From: Elymus sibiricus
Taxonomy: Eukaryota > Streptophyta > Magnoliopsida > Poales > Poaceae
Assembly (NCBI GenBank): GCA_039707655.1
Contig: CM077665.1
Span: 290,846,205 to 290,910,204 of the forward strand
Length of the DNA stretch: 64,000 nucleotides
Direction of reading: 5' to 3'
The notes under the pieces are model-generated. The model saw only the letters and a program-made list of their open reading frames with translations. It was not told where the DNA came from and searched no databases. This document shows positions 33,201 to 46,100 of the stretch, piece by piece. The position numbers were made by a program, and so were the translations under genes. How positions within the stretch are numbered: the stretch's first letter is position 1; every line of letters starts with the position of its first letter.

Positions 33201-36200
33201 TGTCGGAAATCTTCAACGATAGCGTGAACCCATGCCATCAGCCTTAACCCTACATGCATTCTGACTGGGAAGCGTCCTAGTTCGCATGTACGTCACCAAG
33301 GTACTCTTCATTATATGCTGTTCTTTCATGCCTGGCCAATAAAATAACCAGTGGCAAGCCAATGAGTCCTTTGAATGTACTCGCAAGCAACCCATGTTTG
33401 GAACACGACAATAACAATGCATGATATAGCACAAAGTAGGTAAGTTGTAGAAAGCTAATAATTTTGAGTGCAATGATATGATCAATCATCTTGTAAAAGC
33501 ATGCATCAACAGGTTGCAGATATCCATATGAAAAGGTTACAAATATCAATATAAGCAGGGTTTGAACATCACACGTTCAATCATTTCATCAAGTCCTTCG
33601 ATTTACCTCAAGTATCTCCTTGTCACACACACACTAGGTTTTGTGAAAACAATGGACGTAGCCCAAGAGCGGTCATCCAACTGTCCTTGACTGTGGACAC
33701 GGCTATTTGAATAGTTTTACACTCTGCAGAGGTTGCACACTTTACCCACAAGACTAGGGGAATTTCCGTGTTAAGCCACGACTCGCGGTATATCACATAC
33801 CCGATGTAAGCACCCGAACAATGCCTTTCCCCTGACGATACTAAACAAAGAGTCCACTCGTTTGTACCCAGCCCTCACGGTGTACATCCCACGAGCCTCG
33901 CTCAAGATCGTAACATCCAAGAGGGGACACAACGGTGTTCCCGGTGTTTGTAAAAACAGCCCATAATCGCCCTACCACGTCGCTCCCGCCACTAGTAATG
34001 CGGGCTCTCTGCTAGCATCGACCAAGGTAGTCAACAAAGCCCCGTCCCATAAGGGGTATCGTGGTTGTACATGTAAGGTTGGAGTAACGGTCGCAACTTA
34101 AACCAATCCGTTTTCGAAAACAACACACGCACTTGCCTCGGTGCACCACTTCTTTATCAAGAGGTCACCTAGCTCAACATCTCCCTCGGGCATTAGTGTC
34201 ACCCGACGGGGTTTTCGAAAAGTCTTTGAAAGTACTTTTGTTTCCATCACCATGCATATTCACGTCCCATTTGCATAGCAACTACTTGGCAACCTATCTA
34301 CTTCCCACCCACACAACTCTGAGTAGAGTCATGTCATGCAAGTATCAACGAGAAAGTAACAGAGGCAACCCATAAAGGTGGTCACCATAATCATCATTAT
34401 CAACACATCAACTTGAAGTGCTATATGACATGCATAAAAAGGGTTTCTATGACATAGTCAAGGGGCTACTTGCCTGGCTCAACAAGGTCTTCAAAGTCTT
34501 CAAATGCCTCTGGTCCAGCTACTTCGTCAACTTCGTGATCTAACATCGCAAGTAACAGCACACAATAAGACAGTAGCACAAAAAAGGAAAATAAAAGCAC
34601 TCAGAAAAATGTTAAACCATTTTTGTAAAATACTAGGTTGAAAACTAAAAATACCATAATTATTAGTTCTAGGTTTTGAAGTGTTAGAAGTGGTGAAAAG
34701 CATTTTAGCAGTGGTTTTAAATATTAAAATCAGGGTTTTAAATAAAAACAACACAAAAATTATATTCAAAAGGTTGCACAAGTGGCATCATTAAATAGTA
34801 CAACATATTAAAAGATTTGTGGAGTTGGAATTACTGCATTTGGACAATTATTTCATCCAGAGGAATTTTTGGAAAATAATGCCAGAAAAGAAAAAGGGAA
34901 AAAGGGGCACTGTGGCCTGGGCTAGATCTGGCCGCAGCTGGGCCGTCCCTAAGCCACAACGGCTCGAGCTGAGCTGGCGCGCGCGCCGTCAGGTTTAAAC
35001 CCGACGCGCGGGGCCCAGCGTCAGCGAGAGAGGGGAGGAGGAAGAGAGGTGGGAGGCTGACGAGTTGGCCCCACCAGGTCATCGTCAACCTCCCGACCAG
35101 GGAGACGGCGAGCTCACCGACGAGGCTTAGGGGCACGGCGAGCCCAGGCGAGCACGGGAATGGAGTCGGCGATGAGCCGCCGTTCCTGTGGAGGTGTAGA
35201 CGGTCGCCGGGGTGGCCTGGGTCGCCGGCGATGAAGAGGCCGTGGCGGAGGGAATTCGGGCGAGCTCCAAGCCCACGATTCCTGTGGCAATATATGGGGG
35301 AGAGAGAGGGAAACACATCAGCGGAGTGAGGGGGATCTAGAGGAGAAGAAAGGGACACCGGAGTGGGGCTATACCCGGAGATCACCAGAGTCCCGATGTG
35401 GCGGGGCTCGGGCTCGATCTCGAGCTCGGGTGGCTTAGGGGAGAAACTGGTGGTGCGGGCGCTCGATTGGGAGGAAGAGAGAGCCAGCAGAGGGGAGAGA
35501 GGAGTCCAGGGATGGCTTAAATAGGTGGTGTGTGGTCCACCGTGCGCCCGTGTGCCGGCGAGGCGTGTCGATTGCCAGAGGACACGGGAGCTCGCGGGGG
35601 CGCGTCTGGGGAGTTGCTGGGAGTGGTCTACGACCAGGGGGAGGAAGAGAAGGGGCGGAGGAGCGCGCGCGTGCGAGGCCCGTGGTTGGCTGAGAGGGGC
35701 GGCAATGGCGCGCGTGTGGTTAGAGAGACAGGAAGGAGGGGGCGACAGTCCAGCGTGTTGCGGACGCCAAGGTGCCTCGACTCGCGCGAGGGGTTACCCG
35801 AGGTGGCCAAGGCATGGGCAGGGCTCGACGTCAAACCTCTTCCTGTCCTGTAGTGCGCTCCAGAGCGTGTCTTTGGCCGTCATGATGATGCTTTTGGCGC
35901 GCTCTGGCGCATCCTCGAGTGTCTAATAGCGGGGCAGGGATTAAAAAAGAGGGAAAAGAGCTTTGGATGCTCCGGAGTTTGCCAGGAGGGAGAGAGAGTT
36001 GAGGAAATGGGAGAAAAGTGGCTGTCTAGAGGGGGAAATGGGGGTTTTACCCCATGCAATCATGCACCTGGGCGCCAGAAATTCTACTAGAGGTGGGGAG
36101 GGACTGCATTGTGCTGTGGTAAAAAGATGGGGTGAAGGAGAATAGTTTAAGTGGTGAAACCATAGGTTTTACTATTTCACCAAAAGGTGTTTGATGTGTG

Positions 36201-37392
36201 TTTGGACAATATAAAATCTCCCACTTGCAGTGAGATTTAAAAGTATCAAATGGAGGTAGAAATAAGGCTGATCACAAGATTTGAGCCTGATTGAAGAAAG
36301 TTGACAATGCAAACTTGGTAAACCTAGAAATGAGCAGGAAATGATTTTCTTAGATCCAATCATGCTAATCTATTCTCCTTAATGTGCCACTTGGTGTGGT
36401 GGCATTATTTGGGGATTAGAGCATGTCCACAAAGTTTGAGATCAATTGGAGAAACTTGGCAATGCAAAAATTCCCAATTCTTGAAATCAGCAGAAATGTG
36501 TTTGGGAGGATTTGGACAAGTGGATCTATTCTCTTTGATGCACCACTTGGTGTGGATGGATTATGAGGATTAGAACATGTCCACAAAGTTTGAGCACAAA
36601 TGGAGATACTTTATAGTGTAAAGTTGATCAAATTTGGATCTGGACAGGAATGGTTTTGGGTCAGTTTTGTGGACCAAAATAATTTGATTGAGATGAAACT
36701 TGGCAGAGCCATCACATTAGGCATATGAGACGTGCTGAAATTTTCCTGGATTTATTTGAGAATATTTCTTGCAGAAATATTTCAAATGCTTGAAATAGGC
36801 AGAAAGGGTTTTGGAGGGTTTTGCCCAATATTTAAACATGACCATGTGTTGAAACTCATTTATATGGAAAATATTTGTCCTCTGAGTTTCCCTACATTTT
36901 CTCAAATATTTTAAAAGCATAAAAATAATTTTTCCCTAGAAAAGACCATTTATGTCCTTAAGAAAAAGCCTTTAAATAAAATATGGAAATAATCTTTAAA
37001 AATAATATTTAGTGGTTTTGGGAAGTCTTATATATAATAGGTATCAACTAGAATCTTTGGGGCAAAACAATCCACCCAATTAGAGGACTTGTAGCACAAA
37101 CCTCAATTCAAGGGTTTTGGAAAAACCTAAATTGAATAAATGCTTTTTGACCAAAATAATATTTTATAAAAATAGTTTTAGGTCCTATACACATGGTATG
37201 GTCATTGGGCAAAGAGTTTGGATCAAGTAGATGAGTTTTGAGAGTAGGATCAAGTTTTATGACTCAAAGCACAAGCAAGCAATCAAGCAATCATCAATCA
37301 AGTCAAGCATCACAAGCACATAATTTTTTTTTGTTTGCCCTAATTTTTGAGTCATGTTAACTTAGTCATGAGGCAAAACACAGGGTGTGACA
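30245..37392 (-). mobile_element. element E: 7.1-kb large non-coding LTR-like element
   Basis: On the minus strand it starts TGTCACACCCTG and ends GGGGGCGTCACA. It has the same plan as A and D: AT-rich start (37392-35950), TATTTAAG box (35516-35523), GC-rich leader (35500-34900), then a long region without genes. It ends in a short acidic, tyrosine-rich frame (DDYYYYTDGACYYMEVAPD, stop at 30544-30546) and about 300 bases of 3' sequence. A run of 13 G lies at 32138-32150. No pol, primer site or second LTR is seen. No 5-bp duplication is visible (TTGTC versus CGACG). Confidence 0.68.
35516..35523 (-). promoter_or_regulatory. TATA-like box of element E
   Basis: TATTTAAG on the minus strand precedes a CT-rich leader. 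D has TATTTAAA at 41880-41887 in the same setting, so this is the likely start of LTR transcription. Confidence 0.5.
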
Positions 37393-40300
37393 CGACGTGC
37401 GCTCCGGCGACCAAAACAGAGGCGGGGTGTAACGCCCAAGATGCGGTCCTATCCTTATTTTGGCTCGAGGACCTCGATAGGGATAGAAGCGCATCTCGTC
37501 GTTTCGCAAGAATGGATATCGTTACACCTACATGTAAGAGGAGATGAGTATATGGAATTGGCTTACACTCGCCACAAGCTAAATCATGATCACATCATAT
37601 ACAACGATACATCAATCACCATACAGAAGAGCAGGGTCCGACTATGGACGAAAACAAACGATAAAAGCGACATCCATCCTTGCTATCCCAGGCTGCCAGC
37701 CTGGAACCCATCCTATGATCGATGAAGAAGAAGAAGATGAAATCGAAATCAAACAAGCATCGCTCTCACGTCAAAGCATCACATTATCTATACCTGCAAC
37801 TGTTGTTGTAGTAATCTGTGAGCCATAGGGACTCAACAATCTCATTTCCAAGGGTATCAAGACTAGCAAAGCTTAATGGGTGAGATATGGTAAGTGGTGA
37901 GGCTGCAGCAAGCACTAAGCATTTTATCTGAGTGGATAACTTACGAGTACAAGAATAAGGGGGGGGGGGTGATCGTCGTATAAACGGACGTGAACTAGTA
38001 ATGATCACTAAGTGATCCTGAACACCTACTTACTAGTCAAACATAACCCCACCGTGTTCCCGCTCGGTTCAGAACTCACGAGTCGAGTCAGTCACGGTTA
38101 CGCACACGGTTGGTGTATTTTAAGTTTACTTCAAGTTTTCTATGACCGGATGTTAAACAAATTTCCAAGTTGCCACCTAACTGCGGGCACGGCTTCTCGA
38201 AAAGATTTAACCCTACAGGGGTGCTCCAACTCATCCATCACAAACTAACCACACGCTGCGTGGAAAACCTCAACCACGGGATTGCCCGTAGTATCCTCAG
38301 AATTCCAGTGGAAGACCTCAACCTCGAGATAGCCCAAACTATCCTCGGAATCCCGTGCACAAGACATTCGAGAAAGGTAAAACAAATCCAGCAAGGCCGC
38401 CCGACGTGCCGACAATCCCGATAGGAGCCGCGTATCTCGTTCTCAGGGTACGGCGGATAAACGCAGCGTACGGTGGCCTGATAGAAATCTCCCGAGTTTC
38501 CCCAGGTTGGCCCCACACAGTGCTCTAGTTTGGACCAACACTCATGAGGAGCACTGGCCCGGGGGTTGATTAATTATCCGCGGCTGCCGGCAGGTCCCTA
38601 TGCATTTTTATTAGTTATTAGGCAAATGGAGTACCAATGTTGGGCCTTGCTAGAAGAGTTTTATCCCAAAACGAAAATCAAGGGGGTCCCCATAACAACC
38701 CCAAGCATGTTAGGAATGCTCAATATGGAACATAACACCGGTACACAAGTAACTAGGGCGGCAAAAGTGGAACAAAACACCGAGCAAAAGGCCAAGCCTT
38801 CCACCTTTTACCAAGTATATATGTGCATTAAATTAAATAGCAATAATATTGCGATATCTCAAAAAATATCCATGTTGGCACATGGAAACAACTTGCACCT
38901 GCAACTAGCAACACTATAAGAAGGGCTGAGCAAGCGGTAACATAGCCAAACAATGGTTTACTAGGATGTGGAGGGGTTAGAGGATTTTCATGGCATTTTG
39001 GGAGGCTTGACAAACAAGTGGTAGCTAGCGAGACATAGCGATAGAAACAAGAAAATAAGCATGGCAATGATAGTAGTGGTATCCAGGGAAATGTTCATCT
39101 TGCCTGAAATCCCGCTTGGAAGAAGAACGGATCCGTGAAGTACACGAACGAGACGTAGTTGAACGAATCCTCACACTCCCAATGATTTCGGAACTATAGC
39201 AAGGAGAAACAATCCAGAAACAAACAAATGACACGGTAAACACCACAACATATTCATGTTATGATGCACAACAATGATGATGCATCTTATGTATGACATG
39301 GCAAAGCACAACAATCAACTCCTACACATTAAGTGAAGCTCAATATGCAACGAGTTGCATATTGACGAAACTCCACGTTCGAATCATTTAGTTCACTCTC
39401 GTTTATTTACATGGCAAGTTTAAATTTTGTTTAACATGGCAAGAGGTGACACATAAATAAACTACACTATCTATGCATCTTAAATGAGGCCGGAAACAAC
39501 ATATAGTATTTACGAAGCGACCCCATATGTTAATATGGAAATTGGTCCAGATCTGAACTAATCATGTTTTATATTTATTAAACAGGGAAATGAAATGCAC
39601 AATGCGATTCTACTCGTCATTCTAGTCGATTTACAAATATAGAACATTTGCAACGGAGCTACGGCCTAAAAGATATGACACACACAAGATGAATATGTCA
39701 TGAATGCAAAATGCATGCAAATAACAACCATAAACATGTCAAATCATGGATGCAACAAGATATTATGAAACTACATGAGATTCTAAGCAAGTTTCATGTG
39801 TAACATGTTCAAAACGGAGCTACGGTTCAACAATAACAAGCAACGCAAGTTTTATTTAAAATCTGCCCAAAACAGCAACATAACATATTGCAACCCACAA
39901 ATCAACAAGCTACATCCATCTAAAATGCACAACAACGACATGGTGATGTAGTCTATATGATGCACAACAATTCATCTCATTGCAGCAAATTGAATGGAAG
40001 CATGGATCAATAGGAAATGAACTCACAAGATGACTATAAAATATAGCAGATTAGGACTTAGTGAAAATAACAGTTTTTAGCATAGCAGTTTTTCATGAAG
40101 GCATATTGGCAGCAATAAAACTATATGCTACAGGCTATATCATGGCATGAAAATCTACAGCATGGTAGAGGGCATGATGCACTACACTTCATTCCATAGT
40201 GGCAAGGTCTAATTATGCTTAGAATCATGGCTAGCAACAACACAGCATGGCATTAAGAAGAAAACTGATTCTCGGACTTAGTGACAATTAGACTAGACAT

Positions 40301-41879
40301 GTGCAGCAGTTTTTAACAGATTGACATTTTTGATAGCACAAATATATATGGTGCGAATCCTATACATGGAAAGTAATGGCACAACCTCGTAGACAAGGAC
40401 ATGCTTGACAAAAGACTCCATTGGGGCAACAACAAAAGAGTCCTAGAACACTAGCAAATCACATGGCAACATGACAACAAAATAACAGTTCCAGACTTAG
40501 AATTATTTAGACCCCTCAAAACAGCAACATTGATTAAGCATGTACGCATGATGAAAACTACAGCTACACAAGGAATCCATGGAATGACAAACATACTAAC
40601 ATCAACTAGACATGGCATACTACAAATAACTCCATTGGCACAAGCTCAAAATAGTCATGGATTGCTTAAAACGATGCTCTACAAATGGAACTTAACGTTA
40701 ACAGATTCTCAGATTTACCACGATAGCTACTTTAGAGCAACATATTGACATGCTAATGATATTCTACACGGCAAGCAATAGCATGGCATCAAAGTACACA
40801 TCACATAGGGCAATTTTCATGAAAACACCACATGCAAAAGGCCTACCGATTAGATGCAATCATCCGCGAAAGTTTGATGAAAATAACAGATTTGCACATT
40901 ACGATGAAATGCACTTTTGCAACATAGATCTGTACCTCTAGATGATTCCTGTAATTCATGCAAGTGATGCTATCATGTAGAGCACGAAAAGTAGATGCAT
41001 TTTCATATATTGCACATCACAAACGGATACATATGCACAAAGTTATGGCCTTCACAAAATGCAATGATGTTGAAAATTCAGTCAGTTTTGGGACTTGGTC
41101 ATTTTTACCCTGGGGCCGAAATGGGACGACGAGGTGCAGCGGACCCGTTTGGCCGGTGAGTCGGCTGGATCCGGGGACGAGGCGGACGCAGGACGGCTTC
41201 GTCCAGATTTGGCGGCCGATGGGCCCGAGGCCATGGCGACGCGCTCCGGAAATGGCAAGGCCGGCGAGCGGCGGGGACGAGCCGGGGCCTACCTAATCCG
41301 GGCCCCTCCGACCGGATCTGGGCGGCGGCGGCGCGTGACGGGCTGACGGCGAGCAGGCGAAGCGGGGAGGACGGCGGCGGCTGCGAAGGTGTCCGGCGGC
41401 GGGCGCTGGGGTCGGGCGCAGGCGGGCAGTTGCTCGCCGGAGGTGTGCGCCGGCGGGCCAGCGAGGGGGCATGGGCGCGGCGCTCGGGAGGAGCGGCGGG
41501 GCGGCGAGGCAGGCGCTGCTCCGGCCACAATGGCAGCGAGAGGCCGGCGGCGGGGAAGAGAGCCCCTGGCTCGGGCGCGCTCGGGGGCGGCCAATGGGCA
41601 GCGCGGGCTCACGCGACGGCGGGATCCGGGCCGGGTGGGCCGGATCTGGGCCTCGTGGGCCTGGCACGGTGAAGAGGAGAGAGAGGGCGAGGTGGCTGTT
41701 TCGGGTTGGTCGGACGGACCCTCAGGTGGCGGCCGGCCCAGCTGCTGCGCGCCAAGTGGCGGCGGCGGATCCACCGGCACGGAGAACGAGGCAAGGGTGC
41801 GGCGACTGCGAGGAGGATGGTGGCTGGCACGGATTTTGAGGCAGGGCTAGGGGAGGTCATTTTGGCAGGGTAGGCAGTG

Positions 41880-41887
41880 TTTAAATA
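41880..41887 (-). promoter_or_regulatory. TATA-like box of element D
   Basis: TATTTAAA on the minus strand is followed by the GC-rich leader toward 41100. The placement matches E and A. Confidence 0.5.
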
Positions 41888-42442
41888 GGAAGGGGGGGCT
41901 AGGTTTAGGGGTTTTTGCCCGATTCGAGCCGTTCGATCGTGATCGGACGGCTCCAATCGTCGGGTTAGGTTAGGTGGGCTGTGTAGGTGGGCTAGGTTTA
42001 GGGAAGAGAGGGAAGATGGCAGCCCGTGAAAGGTGTTTTTAAAACCTCGAAAACGTCCGATGATTAAACCGATGACGGTGCCGCTACGGTTGGCCGTTCG
42101 GGTATCAAACGACCTCCGATTGCGACGAAATTTGGTAGGCGGTCTACCTACAATATAACAAGACTGCATGCTAAGTTTCGACCCAATCCGAGCATATTTT
42201 ATACCCACTTTGAAAAACAACAATTTACAATGCCGTGGGCGCGTGTGAGTGCGGTTGGTCTCGAAACGGTCGACGACACGAACGGAGACAACCGGCAACT
42301 ATGACGGATGCAAGTTTTGAAAAATGATGACAACGAAGTGCCGATGCTATGCAGATGATGCGAATGATGCGATGACGAATGCGACAACCAAACGAATCAC
42401 ACGACGACAACGAAATAAAAGGGGAATCTTCTGGAGCGTCGG

Positions 42443-42861
42443 TGATGGTGTCCTGGACTAGGGGGTACTCACCACGTCGTCTCCCGACCAGTGGGTCGGG
42501 CCGAGGACCCCCAGGGCGATTCACTAATGGGCCACTTCGGCCAGCCCATGATGCATACAAGGGAGGTTCCACAAGACTTGGCGCACAAGACAAGAACTCC
42601 TCTAAACCCTAGGCCTACGGTGCATTATATAAACCAAGGCCAGGCTAGTCAATAGACAATCTCATATTCATTACAACAATCTCGTGGTAGATACCTGTAC
42701 TATGTACTATCCCCATATCAATACAATCAAAAGTAGGACGTAGGGTATTATCTCCTTGAGAGAGCCCGAACCTGGGTAAAATCCTGTGTCCATGTTACCA
42801 TCGCTCCAAGACGCCTAGCTTAGGACCCCTACTACGAGATATGCCGGATTTGACACCGACA
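42443..42861 (+). repeat. F 5' LTR
   Basis: It begins TGATGGTGTCCTGG and ends TTTGACACCGACA. TATATAAA lies at 42626-42633. The GTAGGACGTAGGGTATTA...CCGAACCTGGGTAAA block is in the 3' third. Confidence 0.95.
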
Positions 42862-44131
42862 TTGGTGCTTTCATTGAGAGCCTGCTAGGTGATCGTCGTG
42901 GTTTGATGGGAGTCAAAGATCAACAACCAGGTGATATTTTTTCAGTCAGATCTATTTTATATAATTTTTCTCTCTTGCAAAATCGTTGTCGTTGTGTCGT
43001 GCTATTTTGTTGGCAGTAAGATCGCGGTCCAGAAATTTTTAACGACGGCGACGCCCGCTGTCTGTCGACGTCAGGTCCGGACTGCGGCGGTGATTAACAG
43101 CACACGCAACTTGTGCAGACGTCCTATCCCGCGTGACGTGAGAATTCTCGAAGAAGCAACCTAGTGTTGCGGATTTGCTGCATAGGTCAGTGCAAAAATT
43201 AAAGGTAGAAGGAAACGCGATCTGGTCGACGGGCGATCCAGCCGACGAAATCGCGCGGAGCAATACAGGTCCGACAAGAGTCCAGATCAGCAGCAGAGCA
43301 GGGAGATTCGACCTACCTTTTCTTCCATTGTTTAATTATAAGCACGTCGTGTGTACTTTCTGTGTCTTTTGTGCACTTCTCACGTAGTACTACTACTAGT
43401 GGATTAGGTCTCAGACATACGAATATACTTATACCTCATCAAAGTGTGCTGATCGTTTTACGATTTGTGGGTCTGATTCACAGCGTAGCTTTGTTTCGAA
43501 AAGCGTTGTTCGCCATTGAGGAAGCTACGTCATGCCGACCTGGCCGTATTTTGGGAAGATCACCTAGGACCATGCTATGACGGGCGAGTCGATGTCAGCT
43601 TTGGCAAGAGTGTATCATCGTCCTGTTGGGTCAACCTTTACTGTCCACAATACGGACCTGCTCATCTCGTCTGTCAGCTCGGAGGCCCCGTCATCGTCAC
43701 GCCGACCTCGGCGCACAGGCCACATCTTTTTAATTTACTTTGCATATTTTTATGCAAAAGAAAATTCATTATTATTATTATTATTGTTATTGGACTTGCA
43801 CTATTTTGTGTGCACAGGTAATCGGCTTTGAAAGTCCACGTCACCGTATCGGCGTGCAGACGTTGTCGTCCGCCCATGTCACCAAGTTGTGTCTGCATCG
43901 CCTCGATGCGTGTCCCTATGCTGGCATCTCGATGCCGCCACTTCGCTCAGTCAACTTCAACAGCCAGACCAAATTTCTTCAAATATTTGCTTCACTTAAA
44001 TTAACTAAGTAGAAGAACTATTTTTTATCTTTATTTGTTATTATTTTTTGCTTGCACTATTATATGCGCAGGTAATTGACTTAGACCATGTAACGCGGTC
44101 ACCTCGGCATGCCGACGTCGTCGTCTCGCCC
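42862..44131 (+). other. F 5' internal region, alternating GC-rich and T-rich blocks
   Basis: After the primer site, GC-rich blocks alternate with AT-rich blocks. Two of the AT-rich blocks end in a pyrimidine stretch and CAG|GTAAT (near 43816 and 44072), looking like exons and introns. Two blocks repeat in outline (CTTGCACTATT...GCRCAGGTAATYG, then TCGGCRTGC and CGTYGTCGT). No protein is recognisable. An (ATT)n microsatellite lies near 43768-43787. Confidence 0.5.
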
Positions 44132-45042
44132 TGTCGGCGTTCAGGGAACGGGGGTACCCAGACCTGCCTGCCTGCGGCCCAGGGCATGGCCCACTTCATC
44201 AACCAAGCACAACCAGACATAGCCCCACTCAAGACAAGGCCCTCGCGAGGACCCCCGGCTCGCGAGGGAGAACAGCGCCAAGACCAACAAGGAATGGGCC
44301 TCCTCAGGCCCCCTCCGGAGCGGCGGAGATCTCTATGCAGGACCCGGCCTCAGGAGTCAAGGGTGACGTAAGGAAGGACAGGCGGGCACCAGCGCGCCAG
44401 GCGGAGCTGTTTCCCCTTTGGTGCAAAGGGGGCAAGGACGTACGCGGGTTCCCAAAGCACCCCCCAAAGGTTTCCATTCCGGTGCAACAAGACCACAACC
44501 ACGAGCCCCGTAGGATGGATGTCATCGCCGAGCCCACCACTGCATCATCGATAGCTACTTTGCAGGCGAAGACCGCCTTTGGACAGGGCGGAGATGTACT
44601 CCTGTCCCCCTTTGAATTTGGCCGTTGTGGGATCCCTTCCCGCCATTGCAATAAGGGAAGAGGACCCGAGCCACCACTATATATAGAGGCTAGGCTGCAC
44701 CGTAGAGAGGGATCCAAAACCGGTCGGTCCATACGACCCACCACAGAGCTAGCAGAGAACCAAGAACACCTCAGGAGCGCCCTCACGAGGCTCCACTACC
44801 TTGTACAAGTTCATCCACCGCACCTCCACGAGAGGCAATCCACCAAAGCAGGAGTAGGGTATTACGCTTCGCAGCAGCCCGAACCTGGGTAAACCACCGT
44901 GTTCATCTTCTTCCTCGTCTTCGTGCGAGTTCGTCGTCTTAGCCATCGAGTAGTGAGCTTGGTAGGGCGAAGCTGCAGGGGAATCTTCGCACATGCCCCT
45001 GTGTTCGAACCTTGAGGGTTTTGCGGAGCCCGAAATCTGACA
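44132..45042 (+). repeat. G 5' LTR
   Basis: It begins TGTCGGCGTTCAGGGAACGG and ends CGAAATCTGACA. TATATATAG lies at 44678-44686. The AGCAGGAGTAGGGTATTA...CCGAACCTGGGTAAA block is near 44850-44895. Confidence 0.95.
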
Positions 45043-45113
45043 TTTGGCGCGCTAGGTAGTGGGCGTGTCGAAGTCTTCTCCAAGCTTTGCTCTTCCCACG
45101 TTTCACCGCTCCG

Positions 45114-46100
45114 ATGGCCGGCGCTCTACAAGCTTCCCCCGGCCGCAGCGGGTCAGCTTCCGTCGATCCCACCGCTGCCGCCGGAGACCCACGCCTCAGC
45201 AGCATGGTGCTGGGCGGTCAGTATCAAGCCACCAGCGTCGCCTCCACCGTCGCCGCCACTCGCACCGCCCAAGCACACGGCGGATGGGTGGCGCCCTCGG
45301 CACCGACGACGCGCCACACCTACCTTGGAGACCTCGACGCGCACGATGCGCTACTGCTGGCTAGCGAGATGCTCCGCCACCGCCCGACGCACGGGGGCTT
45401 CGACGCATGGGCCGATCACGTTGCAGAGCTGGTCACCGTCGCGCTGAGGGCCGTGGCTCCTCACCCTTCTTCAAGGTCGCAGGGATCAGGTGCCAGGGGC
45501 TCGTCCGCCGCACCCGTCTCCCAGCCCGCCGGCGGCGTGCCCCCTCCAGCACTGGGCGAGCCCGAGCGGGGCCCGCCGCACGCCGTGCTAATTCTCATTC
45601 GAATCCCGGTGACCGGTTTCGGGGCGCAGCCCGGCCACGACGACCGAGCGTACGGAGAGAACAACGGGGCGCCCCACACGCGCGCAAGCACGTGCCTCCG
45701 TGACCCGGTGGACCTTCAACAACCTGGATTGACCAGGCGGGAGCGTGCCATCCTGCGCAGGGAGCAGACGGTGCAGGCGTCCGGACAAACAAGCAACAAT
45801 GGCGAAGGCGCATCAGATCGCCGAGGAGGCAATCCACACCAGGAGACGCGTGGCCCACCCAACGGTGGTGGCAGAGGTAAGCAACTCTGCTCTGAGGCCC
45901 GTCGTAGGAGGGTCTGCGAGCGGCGCACACGGGGCGGCGCCCCGCCGCCGCCAGGAGGGGCCGTCCCCGGCGCCCTGCCGGACGGCTCAGGAGGAGAACC
46001 GAGCCCTTATGTGGAGCCCTATGTACCATGCTACGTCATACCGCCTGACGGTGGGTTGGGTCAGGCGCCTACCGCACGCGCCGGCACCTCCCATGAGTAA
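45114..46100 (+). pseudogene. G gag N-terminal remnant
   Basis: The ATG at 45114 lies 71 bases after the LTR, at the same place as the gag start of H (60812). The frame has DALLLASEMLRHRP followed by FDAWADHVAELVTVALRA, the layout H has in ANELLCYRSAPDRYDDWLRRIAEL. The rest is low-complexity Pro/Gly/Arg-rich sequence to the TGA near 46100. The capsid core (WFPMAL-like) and zinc knuckle seen in H are absent, so G cannot make a working gag. Confidence 0.62.

Larger units (their letters stand above)
29488..37427 (+). mobile_element. element X2: 5' part of a gypsy-like element
   Basis: An LTR of 543 bases (29488-30030) begins TGATAAGACCCGG and ends AACCACGACA. It is followed by primer site GTTGGCGCCCACCGTGGGG and an open gag-like N terminus. 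The element is split by E after 30244, resumes for 35 bases at 37393-37427, and is split again by D. The far end is outside the window. The last 190 bases of its LTR and its primer site match X1, so the two are related. It was inserted in C; CCCAG is the expected duplication, but its partner is not visible. Confidence 0.72.

Noticed and set aside
35525..35926. Plus-strand frame of 133 codons
   Set aside because: Antisense to the E leader, GC-rich, no domain; likely spurious.
41095..42298. Open frames up to 229 codons on both strands in the D leader
   Set aside because: GC-rich leader of a non-coding element; frames overlap in all registers and match nothing recognisable.
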